A DNA stretch of 20,761 nucleotides, from contig CAZLBV010000065.1 of assembly GCA_964557845.1 (NCBI GenBank), positions 1 to 20,761 of the forward strand, read 5' to 3'. The stretch comes from CAZLBV01 sp964557845 (GTDB taxonomy: Bacteria > Acidobacteriota > Aminicenantia > Aminicenantales > Aminicenantaceae). Numbering within the stretch: the first letter of the stretch is position 1; each line of letters starts with the position of its first letter. This document shows, one piece after another, positions 7,139 through 14,023 of this stretch. A program made the translations under genes and the position numbers. Under the pieces are notes generated by a model, which saw only the letters and a program-made list of their open reading frames with translations, made no database searches and was not told the origin of the DNA.

Positions 7139-7963
7139 ATGAGCGATAAAAAGACTAAGTCTTTTTTTTCTAATGAGGCAGAGAGATCATCTTCTAACGA
7201 TAACTCCAAAACCACAAAAACCATGTCAACTCCTCCTGCAAGCAGCCCCCCAATTATAGGCAATTACCGCATCATCCAAAAGCTGGGCGAAGGAGGGATG
7301 GGAGAGGTTTATGAGGCTGAACAGACAGCGCCCATACGCCGCCGGGTGGCTCTTAAGATCATCAAATGGGGAATGGATACCAATCAGGTGGTAGCACGAT
7401 TCGAGTCGGAGCGGCAAGCCCTGGCACTAATGGACCATCCCCACATAGCCAAAGTCTTCGATGCTGGAGCAACTGAGAAAGGGCGTCCCTATTTTGTGAT
7501 GGAATGTGTGAAAGGGATCCCTATTACAGATTACTGCGATACCAATCAGCTGAATAACCGCCAGAGGCTCAAGTTATTCATACAGGTTTGTGAGGGAATT
7601 CAACATGCCCATCAAAAGGGGATCATTCACCGGGACATCAAAGCATCCAATGTTTTAGTAACGATTCAGAGTGATAGACCGGTTCCTAAAATCATTGATT
7701 TTGGAGTCGCCAAAGCGATATCCCAGAGATTGACGGAAAAAACTATGTTCACAGAGATGGGTCAGCTCATCGGGACACCTGAGTATATGAGCCCGGAACA
7801 AGCAGAGATGACTGGACTGGATGTAGATACCCGTACTGATGTGTATTCTCTGGGTGTAGTTCTATATGAACTTCTGATAGGTGTACTGCCTTTGATTCCC
7901 AAGCGCTTCGTAGTTCCGGATTTGACGAGATCCGCAAAAGGATCCGTGAGCAAGAGCCACTAA
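7139..7963 (+). CDS. Ser/Thr protein kinase, N-terminal kinase part of a frameshifted gene
   Basis: Hanks-type (PknB-like) kinase domain with a complete N-lobe and catalytic loop. It has the glycine loop LGEGGMGEVYEAE (49-61), ALKII with Lys73, HRDIKASNVLV (Asp166, Asn171), DFGVAK (Asp187) and GTPEYMSPEQA (212-222). The first 38 residues are Ser/Thr/Lys-rich and look disordered. I chose the ATG at 7139 because GGGGAA precedes it at normal distance; a TTG at 7109 is the longer alternative. At codon 251 the frame changes: family members read LPFD (CCT TTT GAT), but here only three T follow CC at 7891-7893. The frame then runs into about 24 non-homologous residues and a stop. Restoring one T joins it to the open frame ending at 8991. 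It is either a mutation or a sequencing error. Confidence 0.85.
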   Translation: MSDKKTKSFFSNEAERSSSNDNSKTTKTMSTPPASSPPIIGNYRIIQKLGEGGMGEVYEAEQTAPIRRRVALKIIKWGMDTNQVVARFESERQALALMDHPHIAKVFDAGATEKGRPYFVMECVKGIPITDYCDTNQLNNRQRLKLFIQVCEGIQHAHQKGIIHRDIKASNVLVTIQSDRPVPKIIDFGVAKAISQRLTEKTMFTEMGQLIGTPEYMSPEQAEMTGLDVDTRTDVYSLGVVLYELLIGVLPLIPKRFVVPDLTRSAKGSVSKSH

Positions 7964-8991
7964 AGCCGAGCACACGTTTGACCACTCCTGGGTTTAACAC
8001 GGAGCATACCAGTAAGAATCGCAAGACGGATCCTTCAGTGCTTGCCAAACAGCTTAAAGGAGAGCTGGACTGGATCACCATGAAAGCCATGGCCAAGGAC
8101 AGAACACAGCGTTATGCTTCAGCTTCTGAGCTGGCGGCAGATGTTTTGAGGTATTTGAAACAAGAGCCTGTTATCGCAGGGCCTCCAAGCGCAAGGTACC
8201 GATTTAGAAAATATGTAAAAAGACACAAGGTGGGAGTGGCGGCAGCTGCGGTGGTTACTCTTGCTATGATTATAGGAATAACCGGAACAAGCATCGGATT
8301 ATTAAAAGCTGTCAAGGCAGAAAAAAAAGCAAGAGAAGATGCCATCACAGCACAACAGGTTTCAGATTTTTTGGTAGCTCTTTTTGAGGTTTCAGATCCC
8401 AGTGAGGCTAGAGGAAATACAGTCACGGCAAGGGAAATTTTAGATAAAGGTGCAGAAAAAATCGAGAATGATCTCCAGGATCAGCCACGAATTCAATCCA
8501 GTCTGATGGAGACAATGGGAAAAGTCTATAGAAATTTAGGTCTCTATGATCTGGCCGCTTCCCTATTGGAAAAATCCCTCTTCCTAAAGCAAAAAGTCTA
8601 TGGGGATGAACATATCGAAGTTGCAAACAGCCTGCATATACTGGCAGTACTCTATGACACCCAGGGAAAATACCAGGAAGCAGAATCGATGTTTCGGCAA
8701 TCCCTGGCTATCAAGAAAAAGACATTAGGCCAGGATCATCCGGAGGTGGCCAGTAGTCTCAACAGTATTTCTATCGTAAATTGGAATCAGGGTAAATATG
8801 AAGAAACGGAAACCTTACTTCAGAGGGCACTCGCAATTAAAGAGAAAATCTTAGGTCCGGATCATCTGCACGTAGAGGAAACACTGGAACAGTATGCCCG
8901 ATTACTGCATAAGGTCGATCGTACTGGGGAAGCCGAAAAAATGGAAGCTCGCGTCAAATTCATCCGTGAAAAATCAAATTCCCAGGAATAA
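7894..8991 (+). CDS. C-terminal part of the frameshifted kinase: kinase C-lobe, membrane helix, TPRs
   Basis: The open frame from 7894 (first in-frame ATG/TTG-type start at 7978) continues the kinase. It reads FDSQALRSSGFDEIRKRIREQEP, then the C-lobe end (LDWITMKAMAKDRTQRYASASELAADVLRYL), one transmembrane helix (VGVAAAAVVTLAMIIGITGTSIGLL), and a coiled linker with VSDFLVALFEVSDPSEARGNTVTAREILDKGAEKI. At least three tetratricopeptide repeats follow (GLYDLAASLLEKSLFLKQKVYG, GKYQEAESMFRQSLAIKKKTLG, GKYEETETLLQRALAIKEKILG). With the frame restored the protein has about 617 residues, the normal architecture of acidobacterial-style kinases: cytoplasmic kinase, periplasmic TPR sensor. No ribosome site stands before 7978, so separate translation is unlikely. 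The TPR repeats are well preserved, which fits a recent lesion. Confidence 0.8.
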   Translation, partial: DSQALRSSGFDEIRKRIREQEPLKPSTRLTTPGFNTEHTSKNRKTDPSVLAKQLKGELDWITMKAMAKDRTQRYASASELAADVLRYLKQEPVIAGPPSARYRFRKYVKRHKVGVAAAAVVTLAMIIGITGTSIGLLKAVKAEKKAREDAITAQQVSDFLVALFEVSDPSEARGNTVTAREILDKGAEKIENDLQDQPRIQSSLMETMGKVYRNLGLYDLAASLLEKSLFLKQKVYGDEHIEVANSLHILAVLYDTQGKYQEAESMFRQSLAIKKKTLGQDHPEVASSLNSISIVNWNQGKYEETETLLQRALAIKEKILGPDHLHVEETLEQYARLLHKVDRTGEAEKMEARVKFIREKSNSQE

Positions 8992-9040
8992 GAAATCCAT
9001 AAGACAACCAATCCTAGCTCATTTCCGGCGTATCTTTTTA

Positions 9041-11695
9041 TTATTCTCTCTCTCTATCCGAACTTTCTTTCTCTCCCTTTTGAGTCACCTTATCAAAGAC
9101 TCTGAGGAAATTTCCTCCCAGGATCTTTTTAATATCTGTATCACTGATCCCACGCCGGACCATTTCTTCGGTTATAGCGGTTATTTTTCCTGTATGTTCC
9201 AGTCCCACAGGGGTGCTGCTGATGCCGTCGAAATCAGATCCCAATCCTACATGATTGGCATTTCCGGTTACTTCAATAACATGTTCGATATGCTCGACCA
9301 CAGTCTTCACATTGACCGGCGGCAGGGTTTTCTTCAACTCCTCGGCTTTTTCTTGAAACTCCCGGAAAAATTCTTCTCTTTTTTCCGGATCAGCCTTAGA
9401 CAACTTGAGCCAATCTTCCGGCAGCCCGTATTTTCTAAGGATACCTATTCTTAAGTCCTCCATTTTCTTTCCGTTCTCAGCGTTTAAAAAATCAGGCAAA
9501 TAGTTTATTCCAATAACCCCGCCGTTTTTAGCCAGAGCCTTGAGCATTTCATCTGAAAGATTGCGGTGGTGATCGGAGAGAGCCCGGCAGCAAGAATGAG
9601 ACGCCACTACTGGCGAGTCAGTAATAGCCATTACATCCCAGAATGTCTCATCATGGACATGAGACACATCGATGATCATTCCCAGGCGGTTCATTTCTTT
9701 AACCACCTTTTCCCCCAATCCGGTCAACCCCGAAAATACCGGCTCCGGATCGCCAGAGGCGTCCGCCCAATCCGTATGCAGCCAGTGAGTCAAGGTCATA
9801 AGCCTCACCCCGTTTCTGTAAAAAGACCTCAACAGCCGGAGGTCATTCTCGATGGCATACCCCCCCTCTATCCCGATCAAAGCACCGGTCTTACGATTGC
9901 CTCTGAGCGCACTCAAATCATCATGGGATTCAATCAAAACCAGATCCTCCGGGTTGTTTTCGACCAGCTCATGGACGGCATCAATCTGGTCAAAAGCCCT
10001 CTTGGCCGCAGTATTCTTTTCCATCTCATCTCCAGGAGGACCGATGAAACAGGCAAATACTTGTAGATCCACCGCACCCTCTTTGAGCTTGGGAATATCT
10101 ATGTGGCCCTTGGGATTATCCTTACTGAGGTCTTCTCCTTCAAGATGCCTTCCAATTGTATCACAGTGCATATCTACGACAACAGAATCCTTATGGACAA
10201 AATGGATGTGATGGATGGGAGCCAGCAGGTCTTCTTTGGTATGAGCTAAGAATTCTATTATTTCCAGATGATAATCCGCAACCAATTGAAGCAGAGCGGG
10301 ATCTATTATATCGGTGTCATCTCCCGGCTTATGATACTCAGGATGTTCATCATTAAGCTCACCGGTTCTGATGTTTCCGCTTCTCAAACTGATGCAGGTG
10401 ACTCCTTTGGGTAAAAAAGCAGAGTGGTCCGACCCGCGGTAAGCTATACGGTAATTCAGCTTATCTAGTAATCTCTTTGATAAATTTGCTTTTAAAAGGT
10501 CATAAAAATCAGAAAACTCCCACATCCCACCGACATAAAGATCATCATCTCCGCAGCCGATCATATCCATATTCATATAGACCACAGTCTTTTCCAGAGG
10601 ATAGAGTGGATTATTAGCATAATACCGCGATCCGACCAGCCCTATCTCCTCACCGGCCCAGGCAGCGAAAACAATGCTCCTATCGGAAACAAAACCGCCC
10701 TCATTCATGGCCCTGGCTAATTCCAAAATAACAGCTACCGATGCAGCATTATCATCTGCCCCATTGTAGATCTCCCCGTTTAATCCAACCCCCAAATGAT
10801 CGAGATGGCCGCCGATAATAATAAATTCATTTTTTAATTCCTGGTCTTGCCCTGGCAGAACACCCAGAACACTGGGTGCGGTTCTATCATCCCAGATGTG
10901 ATGCGCCTCCATCTCTATTTCTATATCCATTTCCAGGGTTATGGACCTTTTTTCTCTCAGCGTTTGACTGACCATCATTCTCCAGCTCGAATCCGCCATA
11001 TAAAACAACTCATCTAAAACATGGGATTCGGCTGTCATGACCACAAATCCTTCAGGGCAGGTGTCTTTTTTCAATCCGCTAAAATATGATCTCCCCCCCT
11101 GGCTTTCCTCCACATTCATAAAAATGATACCAATAGCTCCTTTCTCTATGGCTGTTTTGGCCTTTTGATCCAGTGTCGTATCCTTCTTGGGTATATCCAG
11201 CATAAAATCAGGAGCGCCGGGCAGGATCAAAACGACGCTGTTTCTCACATCAATATTTTTATAGTCATCCCACTTATATTGTTCTGAGATCAATCCATGG
11301 CCGGCAAAAACCAGTTCGCCCTTAATTATCCCCGAGCCGGTCCCGACGCTGGGGATAAAATCCCTACCTCTTCCAGCTGTATATATTCTGTGCTCAGGAA
11401 AAATTACCTCCAGCCGGGTGGGCGGCTCGAAATTCCGCCAGTTTTTAAATTCCACCTGTTGAAAATAAGAACCTTCTTCACCCGCAGGTTCAAGACCATA
11501 GGCTTTCATCTTTTCAGCCACATATTCAGCAGCCAGGAGGTACTCTGGTGTCCCTGATTTTCTTCCCTTTAGATCGTCTGATGCCAGAAAACGAACATGC
11601 TCCATGGCCCGGTTTTTATCAATCTTAATCTGAGAATAAGTCCAAAAAGGACTAAACATTAATAAAAATAAAACGCACAAAATTATTTTTTTCAC
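9041..11695 (-). CDS. Exported M28 aminopeptidase fused to M19 dipeptidase
   Basis: An 884-residue protein with a cleavable signal (MKKIILCVLFLLMFSPFWTYSQ). Residues about 25-490 form a family M28 zinc peptidase with a PA-like insert. Metal and catalytic residues are His297 and Asp299 (GGHLDHLG), Asp314 (NGADDNAAS), Glu349/Glu350 (WAGEEIGLVGS), Asp377 (NMDMIG) and His455 (HPEYHKPGDDTD). Residues about 503-872 form a family M19 membrane/renal dipeptidase: His510 and Asp512 (DMHCDT), Glu610 (GIEGG), His679 (DVSHVH), His700 (ASHSCC) and Asp821 (GSDFDG). Both sets look complete, so one chain should remove N-terminal residues and split dipeptides outside the cytoplasm. The start is GTG with AAGGAG seven bases before. 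It converges on the kinase gene with 49 bp between stops. Confidence 0.93.
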   Translation of the reverse strand: MKKIILCVLFLLMFSPFWTYSQIKIDKNRAMEHVRFLASDDLKGRKSGTPEYLLAAEYVAEKMKAYGLEPAGEEGSYFQQVEFKNWRNFEPPTRLEVIFPEHRIYTAGRGRDFIPSVGTGSGIIKGELVFAGHGLISEQYKWDDYKNIDVRNSVVLILPGAPDFMLDIPKKDTTLDQKAKTAIEKGAIGIIFMNVEESQGGRSYFSGLKKDTCPEGFVVMTAESHVLDELFYMADSSWRMMVSQTLREKRSITLEMDIEIEMEAHHIWDDRTAPSVLGVLPGQDQELKNEFIIIGGHLDHLGVGLNGEIYNGADDNAASVAVILELARAMNEGGFVSDRSIVFAAWAGEEIGLVGSRYYANNPLYPLEKTVVYMNMDMIGCGDDDLYVGGMWEFSDFYDLLKANLSKRLLDKLNYRIAYRGSDHSAFLPKGVTCISLRSGNIRTGELNDEHPEYHKPGDDTDIIDPALLQLVADYHLEIIEFLAHTKEDLLAPIHHIHFVHKDSVVVDMHCDTIGRHLEGEDLSKDNPKGHIDIPKLKEGAVDLQVFACFIGPPGDEMEKNTAAKRAFDQIDAVHELVENNPEDLVLIESHDDLSALRGNRKTGALIGIEGGYAIENDLRLLRSFYRNGVRLMTLTHWLHTDWADASGDPEPVFSGLTGLGEKVVKEMNRLGMIIDVSHVHDETFWDVMAITDSPVVASHSCCRALSDHHRNLSDEMLKALAKNGGVIGINYLPDFLNAENGKKMEDLRIGILRKYGLPEDWLKLSKADPEKREEFFREFQEKAEELKKTLPPVNVKTVVEHIEHVIEVTGNANHVGLGSDFDGISSTPVGLEHTGKITAITEEMVRRGISDTDIKKILGGNFLRVFDKVTQKGEKESSDRERE

Positions 11696-11834
11696 ACAAA
11701 AGCTCCTTTCATACCTGAAATAATCGGGTCTATTTCAAGCTGATTTTATAAGACAAAAAAACATTATACATATTTATATCCTTAATTATAAGGAATATCT
11801 TGTCGATACCAACCAACCTGGATTTTCAGCACGT

Positions 11835-11905
11835 CGAGGTTCGTGCCAATACAAGACGCATCGATTGAAGATGTATATGTAATACCTCGAAATCGGTGCG
11901 GTGAA
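11835..11905. repeat. 71-bp direct repeat, copy 1
   Basis: The copy begins CGAGGTTCGTGCC and ends GTGCGGTGAA. It matches copy 2 at 69 of 71 positions (differences at 11842 and 11845). It contains an imperfect dyad: CGAGGT near the start pairs with ACCTCG near the end, and an inner CATC/GATG stem has a seven-base loop. Just downstream is a C-rich stretch (CGCCCCCACCCACC), comparable to that after copy 2. Confidence 0.9.
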
Positions 11906-11999
11906 GGCCGTCCCATTCCCGCCCCCACCCACCTTCCCTCAAGGAAACGTAATAAAGACGATTTGCTAATTTGCGATGAAGCCTGGATCATCAGCGGCC

Positions 12000-12070
12000 C
12001 GAGGTTAGTACCAATACAAGACGCATCGATTGAAGATGTATATGTAATACCTCGAAATCGGTGCGGTGAA
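12000..12070. repeat. 71-bp direct repeat, copy 2
   Basis: This is the second copy, offset by exactly 165 bp from copy 1, starting CGAGGTTAGTACC and ending GTGCGGTGAA. The same CGAGGT/ACCTCG and CATC/GATG pairings are kept. The near identity of the two copies suggests recent duplication or ongoing homogenisation. Confidence 0.9.
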
Positions 12071-12087
12071 ATATTGGTGCTGAGATC

Positions 12088-12117
12088 GGGGCGCCCCACC
12101 CACTTCGGGTGGTGGGG
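12088..12117. repeat. GC-rich competing hairpins
   Basis: GGGGCGCCCC (12088-12097) is a perfect palindrome. The same CCCC, extended to CCCCACC (12094-12100), also pairs with GGTGGGG (12111-12117) across a ten-base loop. The two folds exclude each other. No U-tract follows on the plus strand, so it is not a standard terminator in that direction. On the minus strand an A/T stretch lies upstream rather than downstream. Confidence 0.6.
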
Positions 12118-12235
12118 TAAAAGAGGCCGACATTAAAATTTATCTTGAATGAATAACGATCTAAAATGACAACACGTTAATAAGAATTCAAAGTACAACC
12201 AGATATTTAGTCTTAATTGAGTCGGCCTATTTTAC
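12117..12235. mobile_element. 119-bp element with 15-bp inverted termini (MITE-like), copy A
   Basis: GTAAAAGAGGCCGAC (12117-12131) is the inverse of GTCGGCCTATTTTAC (12221-12235) with one mismatch. The 89 bp between are AT-rich and carry no gene. The termini resemble those of the element at 20555-20672 (11 of 14 positions), and total lengths are 119 and 118 bp. No target duplication is evident. It could instead be a structured RNA locus. Confidence 0.5.
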
Positions 12236-12316
12236 TGATGATTCAGAAATTCAGAAGGTGAAAAAAGATGCGTTATTTGTTATAAATATTTTAAATTACA
12301 GATGAGGAGCTCTCAA

Positions 12317-12706
12317 ATGAATATTTTAATCCCACTCAATGTCTCGACGACGCGATCGCTGCTGGTTGAGAAAGAACATACTGCAGAACACCTCGGTTCC
12401 GGACAGGTCAATGTCCTGGCGACCCCTATGATGATCGCCTTGATGGAAGCGGCTGCCCTCGAGACAGTTCAAGTTTATCTGCCTTCAGGCTGGACTACAG
12501 TAGGAACTAAAATCAATGTTGATCATATCCGGGCAACTCCCTTAGGACGAACCGTTACAGCCGAGGCAACTCTGATAAGCAGAGATGATTAGTCACTCAA
12601 TTTTATCGTGGAGGCCAGAGATAATATGGGGGTGATCGGCCAAGGCAGCCACCAAAGGTTTATTATAGAAAAGGATAAGTTCATCAAATTAGCCGGAGGA
12701 AAATAA
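12317..12706 (+). pseudogene. FlK-like hotdog thioesterase with in-frame amber codon
   Basis: A hotdog-fold acyl-CoA thioesterase resembling fluoroacetyl-CoA thioesterase FlK. The ATG at 12317 has AGGAG seven bases upstream. Thr36, Glu44 (MEAAALE) and His70 (VDHIRATP) keep the spacings (8 and 26) of the FlK triad Thr42-Glu50-His76. Codon 92 is TAG (12590-12592). The same frame then continues with SLNFIVEARDNMGVIGQGSHQRFIIEKDKFIKLAGGK to TAA at 12706, which is the conserved C-terminal strand and the family's G.H.R motif. The gene would thus encode 129 residues, normal for the family, but is interrupted. The truncated 91-residue product would lack the last strands and probably not fold. A nonsense mutation, a sequencing error, and suppression are all possible. 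Confidence 0.85.
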
Positions 12707-12717
12707 GACAATAAAAA

Positions 12718-12732
12718 GGAATGACTCATTCC
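12718..12732. promoter_or_regulatory. 15-bp palindrome, possible operator of the carbamoyltransferase gene
   Basis: GGAATGA and TCATTCC flank a single C, forming a perfect dyad with no loop suited to an RNA hairpin. It stands 34 bp upstream of the -35 hexamer of the next gene. It recalls, but does not match well, the arginine-repressor box half-sites (TGAAT/ATTCA). Confidence 0.3.
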
Positions 12733-12766
12733 GAATAAATCAATTGCATTTCTCCGGTTCAGGATG

Positions 12767-12795
12767 TTGACGAAATCGTCCAAAATAACTACCAT
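12767..12795 (+). promoter_or_regulatory. Promoter of the ornithine carbamoyltransferase gene
   Basis: TTGACG (12767-12772) and TACCAT (12790-12795) are separated by exactly 17 nt. Transcription should start near 12802. The leader contains GGAGGA (12819-12824) just ahead of the ATG at 12829. Confidence 0.5.
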
Positions 12796-12828
12796 ATTTC
12801 TTCACAGTTAAAATTTGCGGAGGATCAT

Positions 12829-13833
12829 ATGCCTTATAATCTACGAAACAGAAACTTCTTGAAATTGCTCGATTTCACTCCTGAAGAAATAAAATTTCTT
12901 CTTACCCTTTCTATGGATCTAAAAAAAGCAAAGTATACCGGTACCGAACAACCCTGTCTAAAAGGTAAAAATATCGCCCTGATCTTTGAAAAGGATTCCA
13001 CCCGGACAAGATGCGCTTTTGAAGTGGCTACCTCTGATCAGGGTGCCAACACCACCTATCTGGGTCCAACAGGATCTCAATTGGGTAAAAAAGAATCGGT
13101 AAAAGATACGGCCAGAGTTTTAGGCAGGATGTATCATGGCATCGAGTACCGCGGCTTCGGTCAAGAGATCGTTGAAGATCTTGGCCGCTATGCCGGGGTC
13201 CCAGTTTGGAATGGTTTAACCACAGAATTCCATCCTACTCAAGTCTTAGCAGATCTTTTAACTATGATGGAACATTCGAATAAACCTCTTCATGAGATTA
13301 AATTTGCTTTTGTAGGTGATGCCAGAAACAATATGGGGAACTCTCTACTGGTGGGAGCCGCAAAACTGGGGATGGATTTTCGATCCATTGCTCCTCATCA
13401 ACTTCAGCCCGCAGAAAATCTGGCTAAACAGGCTTTGGAGATAGCGGATCAAACAAAAGCTAAAATAAGGATCACCGATGACGTTAAGGCCGTTAAAGAC
13501 TGCGACTTCCTTTGTGCAGATGTATGGGTATCGATGGGAGAGCCGGAATCAGCATGGAAAGAAAAAATTGACCTCCTTAAACCTTATCAGATCAACCAAG
13601 AACTCATGCAAAGAACAGAAAATCCGGAAGTAAAATTTATGCACTGCCTCCCGGCTTTTCATAACAGGGAAACAACCATCGGCGAACAGATATATCAGAA
13701 GTTCGGTCTGGAAAGCATGGAAGTAACTGAAGAGGTATTCGAATCCAAGGCTTCTATAGTTTTTGACGAAGCGGAAAACAGAATCCACACCATAAAAGCT
13801 GTTATGGTGGCAACCTTAGGAAATTTCTCATAA
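12829..13833 (+). CDS. argF: Ornithine carbamoyltransferase
   Basis: A cytoplasmic enzyme making citrulline from ornithine and carbamoyl phosphate in arginine synthesis, or acting in reverse in arginine catabolism. Its 334 residues equal the length of the E. coli enzyme. Signatures are carbamoyl-phosphate-binding STRTR (57-61), HPTQ (135-138), GDARNNMGNSLL (163-174), the ornithine loop SMGE (235-238) and HCLP (272-275). GGAGGA precedes the ATG. It looks monocistronic: its own promoter upstream, and no carbamate kinase or other arg or arc gene in view. I therefore cannot decide between anabolic ArgF and catabolic ArcB, which share this long form. The sequence is intact, unlike its upstream neighbour. 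Confidence 0.96.
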   Translation: MPYNLRNRNFLKLLDFTPEEIKFLLTLSMDLKKAKYTGTEQPCLKGKNIALIFEKDSTRTRCAFEVATSDQGANTTYLGPTGSQLGKKESVKDTARVLGRMYHGIEYRGFGQEIVEDLGRYAGVPVWNGLTTEFHPTQVLADLLTMMEHSNKPLHEIKFAFVGDARNNMGNSLLVGAAKLGMDFRSIAPHQLQPAENLAKQALEIADQTKAKIRITDDVKAVKDCDFLCADVWVSMGEPESAWKEKIDLLKPYQINQELMQRTENPEVKFMHCLPAFHNRETTIGEQIYQKFGLESMEVTEEVFESKASIVFDEAENRIHTIKAVMVATLGNFS

Positions 13834-13918
13834 AATCAGCGGAGGATAACCGCAGCTTCACCCCAAGGATCTTATCGGCAGCCAACTCGAGAATTGATCT
13901 ATTTAAATAACTCTATTC

Positions 13919-13932
13919 TGCCGGTAGCGGCA
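13919..13932 (+). terminator. Short hairpin, weak candidate terminator
   Basis: TGCCG-GTAG-CGGCA forms a perfect five-base stem with a four-base loop, 86 bp past the carbamoyltransferase stop. The following TAGTTCGGTTTT is only partly T-rich, so termination strength is doubtful. Confidence 0.3.
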
Positions 13933-14023
13933 TAGTTCGGTTTTATGAAAATAGTTGCCATTCTCATTAAAATATGAAATAAATAAAAAAATATTTTTCT
14001 TAAGAGAGGATTCTTGTTCTTCT

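Larger units (their letters stand above)
11696..12316. other. Repeat-rich noncoding island
   Basis: This 621-bp stretch has no gene I can support. From left to right it holds an AT-rich leader and likely leftward promoter for the peptidase gene (TATAAT on the minus strand at 11763-11768, poor -35), then a 5-bp-stem hairpin CCTTA/TAAGG at 11780-11793. The 71-bp direct repeats, a GC-rich hairpin pair, and the 119-bp inverted-repeat element follow. An ATTCAGAA doublet near 12240-12256 and an AT-rich leader for the thioesterase gene close it. Frames of about 100 codons stay open on both strands across the direct repeats, but neither has a ribosome site. Confidence 0.7.

Noticed and set aside
8894..10356. 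Several rightward frames opposite the peptidase gene
   Set aside because: They lie antisense to an 884-codon gene with complete catalytic motifs; their products are low-complexity and match nothing.
11835..12070. CRISPR array or integron attC sites
   Set aside because: Only two copies, 71 bp each with a 94-bp gap, do not fit CRISPR; the dyad arms lack the RYYYAAC/GTTRRRY core of attC.
11782..12136. About 100-codon frames on both strands over the direct repeats, as a repeat protein
   Set aside because: Openness on both strands follows from a 165-bp offset of near-identical sequence; no ribosome site or domain is visible. I kept it as a repeat.
12302..12316. Earlier ATG of the thioesterase frame
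   Set aside because: The AGGAG ribosome site lies inside this extension, so it must serve the ATG at 12317.
12718..12732. Canonical arginine-repressor box
   Set aside because: Half-sites are GGAATGA/TCATTCC with a one-base centre, not TGAAT with a four-base AT centre; left as an unnamed palindrome.
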